Assembly (NCBI GenBank): GCA_009859145.1
Contig: VRVR01000029.1
Location: 186,001 to 250,000, forward strand
Direction: 5' to 3'
DNA length: 64,000 nt
Source of the DNA: Andalucia godoyi
Taxonomy: Eukaryota > Discoba > Jakobea > Jakobida > Andaluciidae
A model generated the notes under the pieces. The model saw only the letters and a program-made list of their open reading frames with translations. It had not been told where the DNA came from and ran no database searches. Every line of letters starts with the position of its first letter. Positions within the stretch are counted from its first letter, which is position 1. Below, one piece after another: positions 49,828 to 58,585 of the stretch. The translations under genes were made by a program, and so were the position numbers.

Positions 49828-50502
49828 CTAGGTGAACGAGGCCTTTTGGGACATGATGATTGCGACAATGACGGCAAAGATTCCGAGTGCAGAAGCGAAG
49901 ATTTCAATGATGAGGATCTTGACGAAGAGCGAGCCGTTCTGCGCATCGGAGAGAGCACAGGACGAACCGACGACGCCCACTGCGACACCGCACGCAATGT
50001 TTCCAAAGCCGACCGTGATTCCAGCCGCAAAGACGACGTATGCAGCATACTGAACATTCGCGAGGTAGTTTGCGTCCGATGTGTTCTTGGTGTTGGACCA
50101 GTCCACCTTTCCCTGTAGAATGATCGCCATGATGATTCCATAGATTGCAACTGCTTCGCAAAAGATGATTGAGATAAGATTCTTCGATCGGATACGAGGC
50201 ACCTTGATCGCAGCACCCATCAGCGATGAGCCCGTCACAAAGATCCCCCATGCGGCACCGGCAACCGACAGCCCAATCGCAAGCGACTCGCCAAACGCAG
50301 CAAACAGCCACGGCTGCATATTATAAAACACGTTTTTCCACGCATTCAGATACGGCGTCGCCGGCCCACCACCAATCAGCGATCCAAGGAACCAAACGAT
50401 AAAAATAATCGACAACAGGAAGAATATCACTTGGACAAGGACGTCCATTGCACTGTCCGCATACGTCCTGCTGCTGTCCAGCTTTGCAACTGCTTTTGGC
50501 AT
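49828..50502 (-). CDS. ATP6V0B: V-ATPase proteolipid subunit c'' (Vma16/ATP6V0B)
   Basis: Proton-conducting c'' subunit of the V0 ring of the vacuolar ATPase in endomembranes. 224 residues, one exon. An N-terminal hydrophobic helix (VIFFLLSIIFIVWFLGSLIG) precedes the two proteolipid repeats, which is the c'' layout with five helices rather than the four of c/c'. The repeats read LFAAFGESLAIGLSVAGAAW and MGAAIKVPRIRSKNLISIIF, followed by CEAVAIYGIIMAIIL, and FAAGITVGFGNIACGVAVGV. The buried carboxylates are likely the Glu in CEAVAIYG and the Glu in EIFASALG. The match to the family is strong throughout. Confidence 0.93.
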   Translation of the reverse strand: MPKAVAKLDSSRTYADSAMDVLVQVIFFLLSIIFIVWFLGSLIGGGPATPYLNAWKNVFYNMQPWLFAAFGESLAIGLSVAGAAWGIFVTGSSLMGAAIKVPRIRSKNLISIIFCEAVAIYGIIMAIILQGKVDWSNTKNTSDANYLANVQYAAYVVFAAGITVGFGNIACGVAVGVVGSSCALSDAQNGSLFVKILIIEIFASALGIFAVIVAIIMSQKASFT

Positions 50503-51057
50503 CCTCCTCCTCCCTCACTCTCCTTCTGTCCTCCTTCTTCTTGTTGCAAAAGAATACAAGAGATTTAAGAAAACAAATTAATATAAAATAAAATAAAACC
50601 AAGCAGTGTTCACAGGAACAGAAATAAAGCGTACTGTTTATTACTGCTGCATAGAGCATGCAATGAAAATACAAACAGAGAAGTGTACAGTCATCGTACA
50701 GTCGCTGCAGCAGAACCTGGCAAGCGAGGGCACTCTGCAGCAGCTGTACATTTTCTTGAGTGCAATTTCGCCAATTCCCAGCTTCCACAATAATTGATCA
50801 TTGGGCCCTTTGCGTGCTTGGTGCTGCTTTCAATTTTTTAAGAATTTAGATTGTTTGCGTAGTTATTTATTATTTTTTCCTCCCCTCCCCTTCTTCCTTG
50901 TTCTTCATCCTTGGCTATTTTTGTGTTGTGGAGCGAGGGGGAAAAAAAAGAAGAAAAAGGACGACATCCGCGCACGCAGATAGCATAGCATCAAGGCTGG
51001 ACAATCACAACCACGCGATAGTAAGACGAGAAGAGAGACAGAAGAGGAGTAGAAGAG
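50503..51057. other. Divergent intergenic region
   Basis: 555 bp between V-ATPase c'' (-) and RPB6 (+). A pyrimidine-rich stretch lies at about 50868-50915 and a purine-rich leader precedes RPB6. No gene is seen. Confidence 0.6.
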
Positions 51058-51519
51058 ATGGCGGATGATTTTGATGGCGGGTCAGACAATGAAGATGTGT
51101 TTCAGGATGAAGATGAGCGAATATCGAGTGATGATGAGCTTGGAGATGATGCGTTTGAGTCGATAGTGGAGCAGGCGAATGCTGAGAATGCGCTGCATGG
51201 AGGGCTTGACCAGTCGACGATTCTTCCGTTGAACGGCGGTATGGAGGGTGTTGGGTCTGGAAATATGGTTCCTATTGCAGAGCGCACGACCACGCCGTTT
51301 CTGACAAAGTACGAACGAGCGCGTGTCCTTGGCACGCGGGCGCTGCAAATCTCGATGAACGCTCCGGTCATGGTCGAGGTCGAGGGACTGACAGATCCGC
51401 TGGCGATCGCGAGAAAGGAACTCGTCATGAAGAAAATCCCATTCATCATCCGAAGATACCTTCCAGATGCTTCTTTCGAGGACTGGAGACTTGACGAGCT
51501 CCTCATCACCGACGTATAA
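51058..51519 (+). CDS. POLR2F: RNA polymerase subunit RPB6 (RPABC2), common to Pol I, II and III
   Basis: Shared small subunit that stabilises the clamp and largest subunit. 153 residues, one exon. The N-terminal 50 residues are acidic ([20 protein letters not shown]), as in all eukaryotic RPB6. The C-terminal omega-like core is [20 protein letters not shown] followed by [11 protein letters not shown], then [20 protein letters not shown] and [17 protein letters not shown], nearly identical to the family consensus. The middle linker (about 55-80) is longer than usual and Gly/Asn-rich. Confidence 0.95.
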   Translation: MADDFDGGSDNEDVFQDEDERISSDDELGDDAFESIVEQANAENALHGGLDQSTILPLNGGMEGVGSGNMVPIAERTTTPFLTKYERARVLGTRALQISMNAPVMVEVEGLTDPLAIARKELVMKKIPFIIRRYLPDASFEDWRLDELLITDV

Positions 51520-51837
51520 ACCAAAAGCCCTATCTCACTCGCTCCTTTCCCCTCCTCCCTTGTTTACGGTGTCAATGCGTCTCCATCGTTCGTAAAAGAG
51601 AAAGAGCGATTAAAAATTAAATAAAAAAACCAGAAAGATGACCTAGTATCGGACTGTCGGAGATTTCTTCCCCGACAAATCTCCGACTCGACCCGATAAA
51701 AATTCGACAGTACGAAAGCCGAAGCTCTCTGTTTCTCTGTTCTGCTGTTGTGGTCTCTCAACAACGGCGCGCGCTCGATCAAGCAAAGGAAAGGGAGGGG
51801 GGAAATAAAGGTAGGTTAGGAAAGAGAGGAAAGAGAA
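51520..51837. other. Intergenic region
   Basis: 318 bp between two plus-strand genes, with an A/T-rich stretch at 51610-51632 and an inverted-looking GTCGGAGATTTCTTCCCCGAC followed by AAATCTCCGAC near 51655-51685 that could form a hairpin. No gene is seen. Confidence 0.5.
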
Positions 51838-52803
51838 ATGGATCGGATGGAGGATGGGCACTCGATTGATCCAAACTTGCCAACGATCCAAGTATGCATG
51901 ACTTCTGGGTCTCGTATACCAATCCGAATATCACTGGCGAGTTCCATCCGTGATCTTAAACACCGCGTATGTTGTTGTCTTGCCTGTCTTCCTTTTTCAG
52001 GAGGGGAGGGGGCGGGGGGGAGACTCTCTGCTCTTTCCATTCTGTATTTCCTGTCTTGTCTTAAGATTTTATAGATTTTTTTTTGTTGATTAATGTTCAA
52101 AAAAATGTTCCATGGATTGGTGCAGCTTGTTGTGGAACATCAATTATCTGGATTTATTCGAATCTTGTTCAATGGACGAGTGTTGGAGGATGCACTCTCG
52201 CTGCAGCGCTGTGGACTGTCGGATGGCTGTGCGGTCCACTGTATCGTTTCCGCCGCTGCGCCACCGACACCACATCCGTCTGCAGGTTCCGTGTCTGGTG
52301 GCCGCAGCAGCCAACACCAGTCTCAGCTCCTTACGAATAACAACAACAACAACAACAACAACAACAGCGGTGGTGGTGGTGGAGATGGGCAGTCGACGCA
52401 AAATGGAGATCCTAGAGGATTTGATAGATTTCTTGCGTCTGGACTTAGTGCAGAGGAGGTTGCTGTGCTTCGACGACAGTTCCATTCATCGAACAACACA
52501 CCGATTGCGGCGCTGCAACCTGGTAACGAAGCAATATTAAGAAGGATTGAAGATGCATGGATCGACGAAGATGTGGACCGAAACACAGTCAACTTTGACA
52601 TGGGCCAGTTTGTCGAAAACGCGCCTGTCGAAGGCTCGAATCATGACTTGATGTGGGGAATGATCATCGGGTTCTTTCTCGGCTTGCTTACGCTGCTCCT
52701 CTTCTGGGAAAAGAGAGCATCGAGAAGAATCAAAGTGGGCGTGATCGCGGGCCTTTGCTTCAACGTCAGCTTCAGCCTCGTTCGCACGCTGATGACTCCG
52801 TAG
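51838..52803 (+). CDS. Ubiquitin-like membrane protein, Dsc3/TMUB type, two exons
   Basis: Exon 1 is 51838-51966, the intron 51967-52125 (donor GTATGT, acceptor TTGGTGCAG) and exon 2 52126-52803, giving 268 residues. The N terminus is a ubiquitin-like domain cut by the intron: TIQVCMTSGSRIPIRISLAS, then after the junction LVVEHQLSGFIRILFNGRVL and GLSDGCAVHCIVS, with the family's FIxxGRxLxD...LxDGxxVHCV pattern. A disordered linker follows with an Asn run from (AAC)n and a Gly run (about 113-130). The C terminus has two helices, DLMWGMIIGFFLGLLTLLLF and IKVGVIAGLCFNVSFSLVRT, matching DUF2407_C of fungal Dsc3. In fungi Dsc3 belongs to a Golgi/endosome ubiquitin ligase. That role here is inferred. 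Confidence 0.75.
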
Positions 52804-53532
52804 CTCGGGGCATGCTTCACTCGTCACCCATCGTTTCTCACAAAGGCGACAACAAACGGCATGCATGAACGCACGCAAACAACAGCCAGCAAACGAAATG
52901 AGAATCCGGCTTGTTCGCTTAGCCAAATTGTTCAGACGCCAATTTTTGGGACACTATTTAAAGTAGAAACCATAGTCGGTTTACGTTTTCATCCATCCTT
53001 CTTCTTTTTTTCTTCTTCTTTTCCCACGCGAGGCCAATGTATGTGCCACGCTGCCACGCTACACAAGACATGGACATGCATCGCACGGTTGCAAAATGGC
53101 TGTGTGAGGGAGTATGACTGCATTCTGCTTCCGAAATTCGACCCCTCCCGTATGATACACAGGCAGCCGGCAGAAGGGAGAAAACGCCGCACTGGAGGCT
53201 GCCTGCATGTCTGCAATGTGCATGCTGAACTGATCGCGATTGAAATCGTGCGCGCAACGACATTTATCTTAAGAACTGCGGCAGGGCGTGTTGGGGCCTA
53301 TCCCCCCCTTCCCGTCCAGGGCGATACGGTCCGGGTTGCATCATTGATTACGTCATGACGAGCGATGGTCATGCATCCGCAGTGCACAAACCGCCGTACG
53401 ATGGGCCAACAGCAGCATCGGTAGAACACAAAACAGCCAGTTATTGAAAACAACAACAACCGACAAGACAGAGCAGACAAGAACCATAACGGAGTTTCTT
53501 CCAGAGAGCGAGGGGCAGGAAGCACGGCCAAG
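52804..53532. other. Intergenic region
   Basis: 729 bp between two plus-strand genes. An open plus-strand frame (52861-53358) and opposing minus-strand frames cover the centre, but translations are unremarkable and not recognisable. I see no supported gene. Confidence 0.5.
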
Positions 53533-53901
53533 ATGGTTCCGATTCGACTGAGGTTTCGAAACTATGTTCCGTTTGATCGATCATTAGCGGACCGACATGT
53601 GCGTGATGAAGAGCAAGAAGACCGAGCAGACGAGCACGAAGGAGCGGAAGATGATGGCGAACAAGATGCTAGTGCTGGTGCTGGTGCTGCGAAGTCGAGA
53701 GTCCACGTTCCCAAGCTTCCTGATTACACTGCACACACCGCAGACTTTGGGTTTCTGGTAGAGGCAGTTGGCCAAGGGTCTATGTTGAAACGAAATGCAG
53801 ATCTCAAACGCGATCTCGCACCGATTCTCAAGAAACTCGACAAGCAGACGCAGCTCTGCATCGATGCTCTTCGCCAACGCCTGCATTCTCAGACAACCTA
53901 G
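53533..53901 (+). CDS. CCDC12: CCDC12/cwf18 pre-mRNA splicing factor
   Basis: Component of the activated spliceosome (NTC-related cwf18 family). 122 residues, one exon. The family ends are kept: LRFRNYVPFDRSLADRHV near the N terminus (family: LKFRNYxPxxxxL) and DLKRDLAPILKKLDKQTQLC followed by IDALRQRL near the C terminus (family: DLKRDxxxKLxxLexxTQxAIxxLIRxRL). The middle is acidic with a short GAGAGA run. The ATG at 53533 directly precedes the conserved block. Confidence 0.85.
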   Translation: MVPIRLRFRNYVPFDRSLADRHVRDEEQEDRADEHEGAEDDGEQDASAGAGAAKSRVHVPKLPDYTAHTADFGFLVEAVGQGSMLKRNADLKRDLAPILKKLDKQTQLCIDALRQRLHSQTT

Positions 53902-54015
53902 CGTGTTCACAACCTGTACATATCTGTCAAAGATGTCCACTACATCCCCTGCTCTGTGTCCTTTTCCTTTCTTCCTGAAGTAGCGTACTTCTTTTTGCTT
54001 AACTTACATACGTGA

Positions 54016-54513
54016 TTATGTAGCATAGTCTTTACATGAAAACACACCGACCAAAGGATACCTTTTCTTTTCCACAAAGAACTTTTCCCAAGATTCAAGC
54101 GTTGCGATTTCTTTTTCCGACAAGTCTGCGAACGACTTGTCCGTTGGCTTTAGCGAGCTTGTGGCGAGCAGAACGGTTGCATCGCAGCCTGCAAACACAT
54201 TGTACTCACGGCCCTTTGCGTACGCAGGCTGCGAACTCACGTCGTAGACACGGCCGCGGATTCCCACAAGCACGGGCTCGCCCTCGATGGACCCGTCGTA
54301 TCTCGACAGCTCTTCCAGCGTGAATGTCCGTTGTCGCGCTCCACCCCGGCCATTGTCACTGTCACTGTCACTGTCATTGCGATTGTGATTGTGATTGTGA
54401 TTGTCGTTTTGTAATTGGGACCGCGAACTTGTCGAGGTGGCGCCGTCCTCGGCTGGACCCGAGCCGAAAAACCACTTGACTCCAGACACCACTTTGGACA
54501 CGATTCCACTCAT
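54016..54513 (-). CDS. Cytochrome b5-like heme/steroid-binding protein (MAPR family)
   Basis: 165 residues, one exon. The cytochrome-b5-like domain of the membrane-associated progesterone receptor family spans about 62-160: FTLEELSRYDGS, EPVLVGIRGRVYDVSSQPAY and YNVFAGCDATVLLATSSLKP, then LESWEKFFVEKKRYPLVGVF. The family uses Tyr residues as heme ligand (YxxFAG is kept), not the His pair of true cytochrome b5. The N-terminal KWFFGS segment is short and only weakly hydrophobic, so membrane anchoring is uncertain. Between them lies an unusual dipeptide repeat region of His-Asn and Asp-Ser pairs, coded by two different hexamer repeats (about 54350-54405). Confidence 0.82.
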   Translation of the reverse strand: MSGIVSKVVSGVKWFFGSGPAEDGATSTSSRSQLQNDNHNHNHNRNDSDSDSDNGRGGARQRTFTLEELSRYDGSIEGEPVLVGIRGRVYDVSSQPAYAKGREYNVFAGCDATVLLATSSLKPTDKSFADLSEKEIATLESWEKFFVEKKRYPLVGVFSCKDYAT

Positions 54514-54808
54514 TCTGGGGGGGCGGGGGAGCTACTACCACAAACAACAACAACTACCACTACTACTATTTGCAGTGTCGCGCAAGATGAACTGTGTGGC
54601 TTCGGTACGGATTTCTGGGGAACACTGGACAACACAACACGAAGAACGTCAGAAGGACGAGCACAAATACGGACATTTTCCTTTTGCTTTTTGCGCTCTA
54701 CAGCTGCTGGGGTGGACAGAAGAAAGAGGGAAGGAGACGGAAGAGCTTTTGCTCGGACACAGGACGTAAAATGTTTGTTTAATGAGAGAGGCAAGCACAG
54801 AGTGAATT

Positions 54809-57800
54809 CTATGCCTTCTTGGCCTTCCAGCTGAAGCCAAAGACAAATAATGCACTCAGAACGAAAAACAAAATGTCAAACACAAACTTTGGAGCAAAGA
54901 TCGCCCACATCATCAAATGACGGCGTTCCCACCACACAAACACCAGAGTCATGCAAGCATAGAATCCCCACAGTCCAACATACGTGACACCTGCTACGAC
55001 ACTGGAGAGATTGACGATTTCCTTTCCGTGCCCGTTCTCGGCGTTCCACAGAACACGGGGGAACAAAAGGTACGGAAGAATTGGGGCAACCAGGTTGAAA
55101 AGAACTGGAGCCGAGAACTCGGCGAGCATCAACGGAATACCGGACCATGGAACGGTGTATCCCTTGAATCCAATAAACGCGGCATTCCAATCAATGGTCG
55201 AAAACGTGCACTGGTGTCCGGTTCCAAAGAAATGAGCCAGGCATAGCAACGTCCACAAAACAACGGATGGGATTAGCAAGATAGAATAATGCGCGACATA
55301 CGTTGCGGTTCTTGCGGACCTGTGTTTTCTGCTGGCGTGGCCAGACTGCTCTTCATCTGCCTCCAGTTCATACGGAGCCACGACTCGCAGGTGATGTTCA
55401 GAGTCGTCAATGACTCGGAAATCGAGCAGCTGGTGGAAGATGATGTAGTGCTCGAGAACGAGGATGCTCGCCGCATGGGAGATCATCACAGCAAACGGAC
55501 CCATATTCTGGTGCCCGGATAGAATCATCAACGTTGGGAATAGAGCAAGCGCACGCAGTACAAGGGTCGGCAAAGTGAAGAAGAAACAGCACGCAAACGA
55601 GACCAGATACACAGTTCGGGGCACCCAAATGTCCACCAACAACGGAAACGGATCCAAGAGCTCGGCCAGCACCCAGTACAGGTAAACAAGAACGATGCTG
55701 CCCTGCAGCAACAGGGAAAACTCCTTCTTCTTTTGGAACGGAGGGATTGCCATTCTCAAAACACTGCGAATCACGACAAGTATCACGGTCAAAGTGATCA
55801 CAGCAATGATCGGATTCAATTTCGTATGTTGACTTGGCTCAATTACGTGGGTTTCCAGGGATCTCCAACGGATTCCCATGTGGAACAATCGCGTGCACAA
55901 ACCAGCAACGATGATGCATACCCAAAGTAAGAAGGGTTTCACAGGAGATGCTTTGCTAGGAAGAATTCTCCAGATCGTGCGCACCTGAACAAGCCACATT
56001 GTTGCCAAGCAAAACGTCGTGAGTTTGTCCTCCTGAACAATATACGAGTTGGAAAACAACCCATGACAGCGAATCAGCACGACTGAAACAGTGGACCAAA
56101 CACGAAGGGACGACCAGGATGGAAGGAGTGGAATTCTCTTGTCCTTGGACGACAGGTACACCAATGTCGGACGACTAACCGGAATTGACACCAGCCGGAA
56201 AGGCGACATCGCATCCATCCTCAGTCGAATGCAAATGGCAAACACGAAGCCAATACAGGAAAACAGAGCCACAATGCTTGCAAAGTGCGTCGCGTGAAGT
56301 GCGGGAACAAATGGACGCAGTTGCATTTCATCCAGCAATACACCACAAAACAACCCTACCAATCCAAACACAAAGACTGCTCTGCGCGGCCAAAAGATGC
56401 TCGTTTTCACATGGACAAGAACCGAGACAAACGCAGCACACGTTCCGCATGCAACCAGCACTGTAGTAAGTCCCAGCACCATTCCAAACAGATCAAACTC
56501 CGCCCACTGCTCTCTGCATACTTGGTGAATTGCGGCCATGTATTCATCAATCAAGAACGACGCCGCAAACAAGAAGAATGTCTTCGTCCCCAGCTCCTTT
56601 TCATTCAGATTTTTGGTTGAGAACCCTGAAATCAAAGGTGCCATCTTCTGCTGCACAGCAAAATAGATATCATGTGCTTCATCCAGAGGGAGTTTGTGAG
56701 CAAGCCTTGCATACTCCTGGACGTATCGATGGATCTGGAAAGCGTTCACCAATTGCGAATCCAACAATGCATAGAACCCTGTCGCCAATTCCTCGATCGT
56801 GGCCTTGTTTCCGGACTCCAGCAGCTGCTCGACCTTGGATGCCAGCAACTCGAACTTTTCCGAAATTCTAGCAAACCTTCCTGACAGTGGCGATTTCGAT
56901 TGCGCTCCAAACAGACCTTCCAGTGTCGAACCGACAAAGTCGCGCACTGCCTGCCGCGACGACACCAGCTTCTGGAGTTCAGGATCCTGCATGTTTGTCT
57001 CGTACTGCTCCGCGTACCGAGACATATACGGCTCGAACGAAGTACTCGCAGCCTGGGTGCCCCTCCAAAGAGACCGAAGATACCGGCCACCGAGCGAAAA
57101 CGCAACCTCTGGTATCATGCGCCCGATGTTTGCAAACGGGATAGGAAGTCCAAAAACATAGCAAATCGTGGGGACAAAGTCCACTTGGGGAATCACGGGG
57201 AACGGAAGAATCAAACCAAAGGGGTCCGTGGCAGTTCTTGTGGACATGTCGTGTACAGAGAGTCTCCTGAAATCTCTTAGCAGTTCACGAATCTCTTCGT
57301 TTTCAGAAAAGAAGGGGAGGTCTTTCGAATACCAGAACAGAAGGGAATCCACTTCCAGGGACGATGCACCACCGTGATCTCCCGTGTCCGTCATTCCATG
57401 GTCACCGAACATGATGAACACAGTATTCTTCGGCTGATGGTCAATTGCTCTTCGCAGCTCCGTGTCGTAATGGGATGCGCGTTCGGCCATGTTTGGATCG
57501 TGAACGGAGTACCGATGACCCGCATGATCCAATCCGAGATAATGCAAAATGAGCAATTCCCACGGACCGTTCTCCTTTGCAAGCTCCTGCAGCTTGTACT
57601 GATCGACGACTTCATCAACAGTGTATAGATCAAACACGTTCAGACTTGGTCCATTGTGGATGCGAGCAATTCGATCGTCTGAAAACAGAAGCGACCACAT
57701 CTCATCTCCAATTTGGACGACTGTGCGATTCTGATCTCGCAGATGATCCAACCACGTGTCCTCGGTCAAGTTGTCGTTGTCAAACTGGGTGCCTACATCA

Positions 57801-58204
57801 ATAAACGTCGGAAGACTGCCCGTCGTGATTCCCTTCAGCCTTTGATAGGTAGCTGTGGGCGCATCCGCCACAAACTTGGAAAACGACGCCCGAGACGGCT
57901 CTTTCTGAAGCAGTGATCGCACAAACTTGAACTTTCCGCGATACGTGTCATCCTCAGGGACCACGACTGACGGATCAGCCATGTCATACCGAAGTCCATC
58001 CACGCAAACAAGAACCATATTGTCAAACTTGCGGCGCGCCCAGTCCGAAGCGTGTGCGATGTCCCTGGACGTCGACCGCGCCTCCAGCGTCGTCCTTGTC
58101 AGCAGAAACCCAGCCGTGAAACACACAATTCCAGCCACAAACGCAAGGAAAAAGAACAACGAAACCTGCGAAATATGATGCAGTCGAACGAATCGGACCG
58201 CCAT
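54809..58204 (-). CDS. PIGO: GPI ethanolamine phosphate transferase 3 (PIGO/Gpi13)
   Basis: Adds ethanolamine phosphate to the third mannose of the GPI precursor in the ER lumen. 1131 residues, one exon. One N-terminal signal-anchor span (VSLFFFLAFVAGIVCFTAGF) is followed by the alkaline-phosphatase-like lumenal catalytic domain: MVLVCVDGLRYDM with metal-binding Asp, APTATYQRLKGITTGSLPTF followed by IDVGTQF (the PIGO-type LPTFIDxGxxF), WELLILHYLGLDHAGHRYSV and FGDHGMTDTGDHGGASSLEV (about 265). The LPTFID form and ILHYLGLDHAGH distinguish it from PIGN and PIGG. From about 560 there are about a dozen hydrophobic spans. The frame opens at 58249 with GTG, and the first ATG is 58204. Confidence 0.88.
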   Translation of the reverse strand: MAVRFVRLHHISQVSLFFFLAFVAGIVCFTAGFLLTRTTLEARSTSRDIAHASDWARRKFDNMVLVCVDGLRYDMADPSVVVPEDDTYRGKFKFVRSLLQKEPSRASFSKFVADAPTATYQRLKGITTGSLPTFIDVGTQFDNDNLTEDTWLDHLRDQNRTVVQIGDEMWSLLFSDDRIARIHNGPSLNVFDLYTVDEVVDQYKLQELAKENGPWELLILHYLGLDHAGHRYSVHDPNMAERASHYDTELRRAIDHQPKNTVFIMFGDHGMTDTGDHGGASSLEVDSLLFWYSKDLPFFSENEEIRELLRDFRRLSVHDMSTRTATDPFGLILPFPVIPQVDFVPTICYVFGLPIPFANIGRMIPEVAFSLGGRYLRSLWRGTQAASTSFEPYMSRYAEQYETNMQDPELQKLVSSRQAVRDFVGSTLEGLFGAQSKSPLSGRFARISEKFELLASKVEQLLESGNKATIEELATGFYALLDSQLVNAFQIHRYVQEYARLAHKLPLDEAHDIYFAVQQKMAPLISGFSTKNLNEKELGTKTFFLFAASFLIDEYMAAIHQVCREQWAEFDLFGMVLGLTTVLVACGTCAAFVSVLVHVKTSIFWPRRAVFVFGLVGLFCGVLLDEMQLRPFVPALHATHFASIVALFSCIGFVFAICIRLRMDAMSPFRLVSIPVSRPTLVYLSSKDKRIPLLPSWSSLRVWSTVSVVLIRCHGLFSNSYIVQEDKLTTFCLATMWLVQVRTIWRILPSKASPVKPFLLWVCIIVAGLCTRLFHMGIRWRSLETHVIEPSQHTKLNPIIAVITLTVILVVIRSVLRMAIPPFQKKKEFSLLLQGSIVLVYLYWVLAELLDPFPLLVDIWVPRTVYLVSFACCFFFTLPTLVLRALALFPTLMILSGHQNMGPFAVMISHAASILVLEHYIIFHQLLDFRVIDDSEHHLRVVAPYELEADEEQSGHASRKHRSARTATYVAHYSILLIPSVVLWTLLCLAHFFGTGHQCTFSTIDWNAAFIGFKGYTVPWSGIPLMLAEFSAPVLFNLVAPILPYLLFPRVLWNAENGHGKEIVNLSSVVAGVTYVGLWGFYACMTLVFVWWERRHLMMWAIFAPKFVFDILFFVLSALFVFGFSWKAKKA

Positions 58205-58448
58205 TTTCACTCCCTTCTTTTTCTTCTCTCCCGCGTACAAGATCGGCACACACGAACACGAACAAGCCCCGACAGAAGCTGTTCGAGAAGGAAGTCACGT
58301 CTTTTATCGTTGTAATGTCAAGCTATCCTTATTTTCTTTCACATAATAGATTTTTCCAATTGCAGAAATCAGAAAGCGAGCAGGTTTCGGAAAGCCACTT
58401 CCACTTGTCAAGTGGAGGCCTTACGGACGTTTTCAAGATTGAGCATGT

Positions 58449-58503
<55 letters not shown>

Positions 58504-58585
58504 CGCGCGCGAGAGCGAGAGAGCGAGACGGAAATGGGGAACAGTGGGAAAAGAGAGCGTTTTACGAGGTCAGAGAGGGAGACTG
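58205..58585. other. Intergenic region with CA repeat
   Basis: 381 bp between two minus-strand genes, containing the CA tract at 58453-58501 and short GA stretches. No gene is seen. Confidence 0.6.
58453..58501. repeat. (CA)n microsatellite
   Basis: About 24 CA units, 3' of the chaperonin gene and upstream of PIGO. Confidence 0.97.
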
